From positions 1-64,000 of the forward strand of contig JALOOX010000006.1 in the NCBI GenBank assembly GCA_025454175.1: a DNA stretch of 64,000 nt, in the 5' to 3' direction. Both the position numbers and the translations under genes were made by a program. The notes below the pieces were generated by a model. It was not told where the DNA came from. It searched no databases and was given only the letters and a program-made list of their open reading frames with translations. This stretch comes from Syntrophobacteraceae bacterium (lineage in GTDB: Bacteria > Desulfobacterota > Syntrophobacteria > Syntrophobacterales > Syntrophobacteraceae). This document shows positions 57,824-64,000 of the stretch, in pieces; positions within the stretch are counted from its first letter, which is position 1, and every line of letters starts with the position of its first letter.

Positions 57824-59019
57824 AAGCGTTGATCGATCATCTCAAATGCACGGTTTGCGGGGTCTGCGAGGGTGTCTGCCCGGTGAGCGCCATCTCGGTC
57901 GGCGAGACCTCCGTCGAGGTCACGGACGACTGTACGCTGTGCGGCATGTGCGTGGACACTTGCGAGTTTGGAGCCATTTCTCTTCCCGACGTGGGGACGG
58001 GCCCGGCGGCGGACCTGGCCAGCTATTCGGGGGTTTGGGTTTATGCCGAATGGCGCGATGGAGCGGTCCACAAGGTCAGCCACGAGCTGCTCAGCGCCGG
58101 CCGAAAGCTGGCGGACAAGCGCGGGGTGAGCCTGGGCGCGGTGCTGATTGGAAGCCGGCTGAGCGAGGAGCTTTCGGACGAGCTCGTGGCCTATGGGGCT
58201 GATGAGGTGTATGTCGTGGACCGCCCTGAGCTGGCCCGTTTTTCCGATGAGGCCTACGCCAATTCGCTGGTTCACCTGGTGCGCGAGAGAAAGCCCGAAA
58301 TACTGCTGGCCGGCGCGACCAGCATGGGACGGTCATTCATTCCGCGCGTGGCGGCTCTTTTGGAGACAGGGCTCACGGCGGACTGCACGGAGCTCGACAT
58401 CAGCGATGAAGGGCTGCTCCTGCAGACGCGGCCCGCGTTCGGCGGCAACGTCATGGCCACGATCATCTGTCCCAACAAGCGGCCCCAGATGGCCACCGTG
58501 AGGCCGAAAGTGATGAAGCCCGAGAGGCGGGACGGCCACCAGGGCCGAATCATCGCTCCGGTTCTGCCCGAGGAGTGCTTCAAGCGCAGGATCGAGGTCC
58601 TGGAGGTGATCCCGGAGAAGGATCAGACGGCCAGGCTCACGGAAGCGGACGTCATCATTTCAGGAGGCCGGGGGCTCCGAAAACCGGAGAATTTCACGTT
58701 GATCGAGGATGTGGCCCAGCTTTTCGGGGGCGCGGTGGGGGCATCCCGCGGCGCGGTCGAGGAGGGGTGGATCGCCCCGTCGCACCAGGTGGGACAGACG
58801 GGCCGCACGGTGGCCCCGACGCTTTACATGGCCGTCGGTCTGGCCGGAGCCATTCAGCACGTGGTGGGGATGCAGGGCTCCCAGGTGATCGTGGCGGTGA
58901 ACAAGGACCCCAACGCCCCCATTTTTGACGTGGCGACTTACGGCGTGGTGGCCGATCTTTTCGAGTTCATCCCGGCCTTTTCACGGAGGATCAGGGCTGA
59001 GCGGGGTGAGGAATCATGA
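57820..59019 (+). CDS. etfA: Electron transfer flavoprotein alpha subunit with N-terminal ferredoxin domain
   Basis: CTVCGVCEGVCPVSAI / CTLCGMCVDTCEFGAI; C-terminal GGRGLRKPENF ... SRGAVEEGWIAPSHQVGQTGRTVAPTLYMAVGLAGAIQHVVGM. Confidence 0.95.
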   Translation: MKALIDHLKCTVCGVCEGVCPVSAISVGETSVEVTDDCTLCGMCVDTCEFGAISLPDVGTGPAADLASYSGVWVYAEWRDGAVHKVSHELLSAGRKLADKRGVSLGAVLIGSRLSEELSDELVAYGADEVYVVDRPELARFSDEAYANSLVHLVRERKPEILLAGATSMGRSFIPRVAALLETGLTADCTELDISDEGLLLQTRPAFGGNVMATIICPNKRPQMATVRPKVMKPERRDGHQGRIIAPVLPEECFKRRIEVLEVIPEKDQTARLTEADVIISGGRGLRKPENFTLIEDVAQLFGGAVGASRGAVEEGWIAPSHQVGQTGRTVAPTLYMAVGLAGAIQHVVGMQGSQVIVAVNKDPNAPIFDVATYGVVADLFEFIPAFSRRIRAERGEES

Positions 59020-59759
59020 GTGACAAGCGTGTGGTGGTGGTGACGGGGGCGAGCCGGGGCATCGGCCGGGCTGTCGCCGTTGCGCTGAGCGGGCCGGGGG
59101 CCGAGGTCATCGTCAACTACCGGTCCGGGAGGGAGGCTGCCGAGGAGACGGCTGCGGCGGTCTCCTCGGTGGGCGGGGCGCCTCACTTGATGCCTTTCAG
59201 CGTTGCCGACGCGGAGGCGGTGAAAGAGGCTTTCAAGGAAATCCTGAAGGTCCATGGCCGTGTGGACGTCCTGGTGAACAATGCCGGGGTGGCCAGGGAC
59301 AACCTCCTGGCCCTCATGAAGGGGGCCGAATGGGATGAGGTGCTCGACACGAACCTCAAGTCCATATTCCTGTGCTCCCAGGCCGTTGTGAAAGCCATGA
59401 TGAAACAGCGTTACGGGCGCATTGTCAACATCACTTCCATCGTCGGCGTCATGGGGAACCCCGGCCAGGTCAACTACTGCGCGGCCAAGGCGGGCATCAT
59501 CGGTCTGACGCGGTCTCTCGCCCGCGAGCTGATCTCGAGGAACATCACCGTCAATGCAGTGGCGCCGGGCTTCATCGAGACCGACATGACGCGGGACATG
59601 CCCGACAAGGTGCGGGAGGGTCTTCTGAGCCAGATTCCGGCGGGCCGGTACGGCTTACCCGAGGATGTGGCCGCGGCGGTGGCCTATCTGGTGTCGGAGG
59701 GCGCCGGCTATGTCACCGGGCAGGTCCTTCATGTGAACGGTGGCATGTTCATGGGGTAG
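59016..59759 (+). CDS. fabG: 3-oxoacyl-ACP reductase
   Basis: VVTGASRGIGRAVAVALSG; NNAGVARDNLL; YCAAKAGIIGLTRSLARE. Confidence 0.93.
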   Translation: MSDKRVVVVTGASRGIGRAVAVALSGPGAEVIVNYRSGREAAEETAAAVSSVGGAPHLMPFSVADAEAVKEAFKEILKVHGRVDVLVNNAGVARDNLLALMKGAEWDEVLDTNLKSIFLCSQAVVKAMMKQRYGRIVNITSIVGVMGNPGQVNYCAAKAGIIGLTRSLARELISRNITVNAVAPGFIETDMTRDMPDKVREGLLSQIPAGRYGLPEDVAAAVAYLVSEGAGYVTGQVLHVNGGMFMG

Positions 59760-59828
59760 TGCGTCAATCAATCTGGAGCATCCATGCGCGCTGGCTTGGG
59801 GGCTCCTTGTTCACGGGGGCATCGTATC

Positions 59829-61085
59829 ATGACGTCATTGAATGACCGGCGGGTGGTTGTCACGGGAATTGGACTCATTTCCCCTTTGGGCTGCGGGATT
59901 GAATCCAACTGGTCGGGCCTCATGGAAGGGCGCTCGGGGATCGGTCCCATCACCCGCTTCGATACCAGCGGCTATGCCACGCAGATTGCCGGCGAGGTGC
60001 GTGATTTTCATCCCGAGGATTTCATCCCCAAGAAGGAGCTCAGGAAAATGGACCCGTTCCTTCAGCTGGCATTGGGGGCTGCAAGGCTGGGTTTCGAGGA
60101 TGCCCGGCTGACTGTCGACGGGGGAGTGGCGCACCGGGCCGGCGTGATCATGGGCTGCGGCCTCGGCGGTCTCCACACCATCGAGGAGTATCACCGGGTG
60201 CTGCTGGATGCGGGTCCACGAAAGATGAGTCCTTTTTTCATCCCGATGCTCATCGGCAACATGGCGTCGGGCCTCATTTCCATTTATCACGGCTGCAAGG
60301 GGCCCAACCTGTCCATCCAGACGGCCTGCGCGGCGGGAACCCACGCGGTGGGGCAGGCTTATCACATGATTCGCCAGGGGCTTGCGGACATCATGGCCAC
60401 GGGCGGCGTGGAGTCCACGGTCACCCCACTGGCTGTTTCGGGCTTCAACGCCATGCGGGCGCTCTCCACCCGCAATGACGATCCCCAGAAGGCCTCTCGC
60501 CCCTTTGATCTGAACCGCGACGGGTTCGTCCTTGGCGAGGGAGGAGCGGTCCTGATCCTCGAGGAGTCGCGGATTGCCCTGGAGCGGGGTGCCAGAATTT
60601 ACGCCGAGGTGATCGGATTCGGTCTTTCGGGAGATGCGTTTCACATGGCGGCTCCGGCACCTGACGGCGAGGGTGCCGTGCGGTGCATGCAAAACGCCCT
60701 CGATGATGCCGACATCAAGCCCGAGGAGGTGGACTACATCAATGCCCACGGGACTTCCACCGATCTGAACGACAAGTACGAAACCCAGGCCATCAAGACT
60801 GTTTTCGGGGAGCAGGCCCGCAGGCTCGCCATAAGCTCCACCAAGTCCATGACGGGCCACCTGCTGGGTGCGGCAGGAGGTCTGGAAGCGGCCTATACGG
60901 TGCTCACCCTCCATCGGCAGTTCATCCCGCCCACCATCAACTATGAAACTCCGGACCCCGACTGCGACCTGGATTACGTGCCGAATAAGGCTCGACCGGC
61001 GAACCCTCGTGTGGCTCTCTCCAATTCCTTCGGCTTCGGGGGCACCAACGGGAGCCTTGTCTTTCGGAAATGGAACGGCAGATGA
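59829..61085 (+). CDS. fabF: 3-oxoacyl-ACP synthase II
   Basis: VVVTGIGLISPLGCGIESNW; SIQTACAAGTHAVGQAYHMI; NAHGTSTDLNDKYE; STKSMTGHLLGAAGGLEA. Confidence 0.95.
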   Translation: MTSLNDRRVVVTGIGLISPLGCGIESNWSGLMEGRSGIGPITRFDTSGYATQIAGEVRDFHPEDFIPKKELRKMDPFLQLALGAARLGFEDARLTVDGGVAHRAGVIMGCGLGGLHTIEEYHRVLLDAGPRKMSPFFIPMLIGNMASGLISIYHGCKGPNLSIQTACAAGTHAVGQAYHMIRQGLADIMATGGVESTVTPLAVSGFNAMRALSTRNDDPQKASRPFDLNRDGFVLGEGGAVLILEESRIALERGARIYAEVIGFGLSGDAFHMAAPAPDGEGAVRCMQNALDDADIKPEEVDYINAHGTSTDLNDKYETQAIKTVFGEQARRLAISSTKSMTGHLLGAAGGLEAAYTVLTLHRQFIPPTINYETPDPDCDLDYVPNKARPANPRVALSNSFGFGGTNGSLVFRKWNGR

Positions 61086-61522
61086 AAATCATGATTGCCT
61101 GCGATCATGCGGGGCTGGAGCTGAAGCGGAAGCTGGCGCACCACCTGGTGGGTCTCGATCAGGAGGTCGAGGACATCGGGACCCACGACGGCGCCTCGGT
61201 GGACTATCCGGATTATGCAGCCCGGGTGGCGCGGGCGGTGGCTTCCGGCGAGGCGGATCGGGGCATTCTCGTGTGCGGCAGTGGTATCGGCATGTGCATG
61301 ACGGCCAACCGTTTTCGAGGGGTTCGGGCGGCCCAGGTGTCGGAGCCCCTTTCGGCCAGGATGAGCCGCCGACACAACGACAGCAATGTTTTATGTCTCG
61401 GCGGACGTTTCATCGGCGAAGCTCTGGCGTGTGAGATCCTGGAAACGTGGATCAGGGAGCCCTTTGAGGGGGGGCGCCACCAGAAGCGCCTGGATCTTAT
61501 TGAAGGATTGTCTGGGACATGA
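61082..61522 (+). CDS. rpiB: Ribose-5-phosphate isomerase B
   Basis: [67 protein letters not shown]. Confidence 0.95.
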   Translation: MKIMIACDHAGLELKRKLAHHLVGLDQEVEDIGTHDGASVDYPDYAARVARAVASGEADRGILVCGSGIGMCMTANRFRGVRAAQVSEPLSARMSRRHNDSNVLCLGGRFIGEALACEILETWIREPFEGGRHQKRLDLIEGLSGT

Positions 61523-61586
61523 TAAGCGGAATTGTGGTCCATCGTGCTGGCAAGGCACTGAATTCGATAGGCGAAAGGATGTCTGG

Positions 61587-62822
61587 ATGTCGTATTTAGA
61601 GGTCGTGGATCCCGAGATAGCCCGTGTGGTCAAAGAGGAAGAGCGGAGGCAGCTGGAGAAGCTGGAGCTGATCGCTTCTGAAAACTTCGTGAGTCCGGCG
61701 GTGCGGGAAGCCCAGGGGTCTGTCTTGACCAACAAATACGCCGAGGGCTATCCGGGCAGGCGGTATTACGGCGGCTGCGAGCACGTGGACGTGGCCGAAA
61801 AGCTGGCGCAGGAGCGGGCCAGGCAGCTGTTTCAGGCGGATTACGCCAACGTCCAGCCCCATTCGGGCTCCCAGGCCAACATGGCGGTTTACTTCGCCGT
61901 CCTGAAGCACGGAGATGCCATCCTCGGGATGGATCTGCGCCAGGGAGGGCATCTCACTCATGGGAGTCCCGCAAGCTTTTCGGGCCGCTTCTTCAAGGTT
62001 GTATCCTACGGTGTGGATCCCAGGACCGAGACCATCGACTATGACCAGGTGGCTCGCCTGGCGCGGGAGCACCGTCCCAGGATGGTCATCGCGGGGGCCA
62101 GCGCATATCCCAGGATCATCGACTTCGCGAGGTTCCATGAGATCGCCCGGGAGATCGATGCCTACCTGGTGGTGGACATGGCCCACATCGCCGGGCTGGT
62201 GAGCGCCGGTCTGCATCCCAACCCGGTGCCCCATGCGGATTTCGTTACCTCCACGACTCACAAGACCCTGCGGGGGCCGCGAGGAGGCTTGATCCTCTCC
62301 CATGCTCGTTATGAAAAGGTTCTGGACAGCCAGATCTTTCCTGGAATACAGGGCGGGCCGCTCATGCATGTGATCGCCGCCAAGGCGGTGGCATTCAAGG
62401 AGGCCTTGCAGAAGGAGTTCAAGGTCTATCAGCAGCGGATCCTCGACAACAGCGGCATGCTGGCGTCGGAGCTCATGACGCTCGGCTACCGGCTGGTGTC
62501 GGGCGGCACGGACAATCACCTGATGCTGGTGGACCTGACCCCCAAAGGGCTGACGGGCAAGACGGCCGAAGAGACCCTTGACGAGGCAGGGATCACCGCC
62601 AACAAGAACTCGATTCCCTTCGACCCGTTGAAGCCCCAGATCACGAGCGGCATTCGCATCGGTACGCCGGCCCTGACCACCCGGGGAATGGAGCCGGACG
62701 ACATGAGGCAGGTGGCGCAATTCATCCACCGTGCCCTGCAGTCCGTTGGGGACCATGACAGCCTCAGGATGTTGCGCGCGGAAGTGGCTGAGTTCTGTTG
62801 CGCCTTTCCCAGTTATCGGTAG
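61587..62822 (+). CDS. glyA: Serine hydroxymethyltransferase
   Basis: [63 protein letters not shown]. Confidence 0.97.
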   Translation: MSYLEVVDPEIARVVKEEERRQLEKLELIASENFVSPAVREAQGSVLTNKYAEGYPGRRYYGGCEHVDVAEKLAQERARQLFQADYANVQPHSGSQANMAVYFAVLKHGDAILGMDLRQGGHLTHGSPASFSGRFFKVVSYGVDPRTETIDYDQVARLAREHRPRMVIAGASAYPRIIDFARFHEIAREIDAYLVVDMAHIAGLVSAGLHPNPVPHADFVTSTTHKTLRGPRGGLILSHARYEKVLDSQIFPGIQGGPLMHVIAAKAVAFKEALQKEFKVYQQRILDNSGMLASELMTLGYRLVSGGTDNHLMLVDLTPKGLTGKTAEETLDEAGITANKNSIPFDPLKPQITSGIRIGTPALTTRGMEPDDMRQVAQFIHRALQSVGDHDSLRMLRAEVAEFCCAFPSYR

Positions 62823-62991
62823 ACGGTAGACCGGGTTGCGCGCAGGGCGCGGAACGGGGTGGCCTCGATCCCTTGCCGGCCTTCCCTGGTGTGTGGGGGT
62901 AATCCCTGGAGAACCGCACCACTTCATTTGTGCATCCTCGTGATTCTCAGTGCTTTCGCTCTCCGCCGATCGATGCCCGCAGGGAACAGAC

Positions 62992-64000
62992 GTGTCCTTT
63001 CAAGACATTTCAGAAGTATCCGATGCCCACAGAGCTTTCATGAAGAGAGCCCTTCGCCTGGCCGCACGGGGAAAGGGCTGGACGAGCCCAAACCCCATGG
63101 TTGGCGCCGTGGTCGTCCGTCAAGGCGAGATTGTCGGGGAGGGCTATCATCGGCGTGCGGGGATGGCCCACGCCGAAGTCAACGCCCTGCTGGATGCCGG
63201 TGATCGGGCGAGGGGGGCCGATCTTTACGTGACCCTCGAGCCCTGCAACCATCACGGGAGGACTCCGCCCTGCAGCCGGGCGGTCCTGGAGTCCGGGATC
63301 GCCCGCGTTTTCGTGGGGATGAACGATCCGAATCCCCGGGTTGTGGGGGGAGGCAGCCAGTTCCTCAGGAGCCAGGGGGTTTCGGTGGTCGAGGGCGTGC
63401 TGGAAGACGAATGTCGCCGGTTGAACCAGGCCTTCATCAAACACGCGACCACCGGCAGGCCCTATGTGGTCCTGAAAGCCGCGGCGACCCTGGACGGGCG
63501 CATGGCGACCCGGACCGGCGATTCCCGCTGGGTCACCAACGAGCACTCCCGGCGTTTCGTACACCAGTTGCGGTGCGATCTCGATGCGATTCTGGTGGGC
63601 TCCAGAACCGCCCTGGCCGATGATCCGCAGCTCACGGCCCGACTGCCCGGGAAGCCGCGCTGCCGGCAGCCTGTGCGCATCGTGCTCGACAGTCGGCTGG
63701 TCCTTCCGTTGGGGAGCACACTGCTGAAGACCGTTGAAACGGCTCCCCTCTGGGTGGCCTGCTCTGAAAAAGCCCCGGAGGAGAGAGAGGAAGCGCTGCT
63801 CCGTGCGGGGGCGTCTGTGATCCGACTTCCGTGGGACCATGGGGGAGTGCGTTTGGGCTCTCTCCTGGACGAGCTCGGGAAGCGCCAGATCAGCAGTCTG
63901 CTGGTCGAGGGGGGAGCCAGGACGCTCGGGAGCTTCATCCAGGATGGCCTTGCGGATGCTTTCTTCTTCTTCTACGCCCCGAAGATTCTCGGGGACGATG
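62992..64000 (+). CDS. ribD: Riboflavin biosynthesis protein RibD (GTG start, truncated by the window end)
   Basis: Manual translation: VSFQDISEVSDAHRAFMKRALRLAARGKGWTSPNPMVGAVVV ... AHAEVNALLDAG ... VTLEPCNHHGRTPPCSRAVLESGI ... LKAAATLDGRMATRTGDSRWVTNEHSR; open to base 64000. Not in the supplied ORF track. Confidence 0.95.
   Translation, partial: MSFQDISEVSDAHRAFMKRALRLAARGKGWTSPNPMVGAVVVRQGEIVGEGYHRRAGMAHAEVNALLDAGDRARGADLYVTLEPCNHHGRTPPCSRAVLESGIARVFVGMNDPNPRVVGGGSQFLRSQGVSVVEGVLEDECRRLNQAFIKHATTGRPYVVLKAAATLDGRMATRTGDSRWVTNEHSRRFVHQLRCDLDAILVGSRTALADDPQLTARLPGKPRCRQPVRIVLDSRLVLPLGSTLLKTVETAPLWVACSEKAPEEREEALLRAGASVIRLPWDHGGVRLGSLLDELGKRQISSLLVEGGARTLGSFIQDGLADAFFFFYAPKILGDD

Noticed and set aside
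1-64000. CRISPR array, prophage or complete IS element
   Set aside because: No regularly spaced repeats, Cas genes, phage structural genes or transposase reading frames were found by inspection.

Overview
Gene-dense, high-GC chromosomal segment that looks like a Syntrophobacterales/Desulfobacterota-type anaerobe (inferred from gene content only). It is mostly core metabolism: PBP1A and DinG-like helicase; an orphan NuoEFG/HndABC-type diaphorase module; gmhA plus conserved unknowns; hemC and cobA-hemD; mlaA; a double-length four-ATPase UvrA; a selenocysteine formate dehydrogenase (in-frame UGA at 29312-29314) with fdhB and fdhE; a CoA-transferase/GNAT fusion; minCDE; cytochrome bd (CIO type); gltX; rpmF-plsX; an acyl-CoA dehydrogenase/etfBA/fabG/fabF cluster; rpiB; glyA; and a truncated ribD. 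Best observations: (1) a minus-strand nitrosative-stress operon (rubredoxin-hcp-qNOR-PAS-hemerythrin) preceded by a TTGAC-N4-GTCAA palindrome placed about -41 from a TATCAT -10 element; (2) a 39-aa single-TM CydX/DUF2474-like ORF overlapping cydB and absent from the ORF track; (3) the Sec-FDH with a SECIS-like hairpin and a structured leader; (4) an HAD hydrolase whose catalytic motif lies upstream of every ATG/GTG/TTG; (5) a histidine kinase with a degenerate ATPase domain; (6) an acyl-CoA dehydrogenase/ETF module inside a fatty-acid-synthesis operon that lacks local acpP/fabH/fabD; (7) a small acquired-looking islet next to an 18-bp perfect inverted repeat; (8) heptamer tandem repeats, one spanning the hemC stop codon. 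No CRISPR array, rRNA, convincing tRNA or complete transposase was seen.
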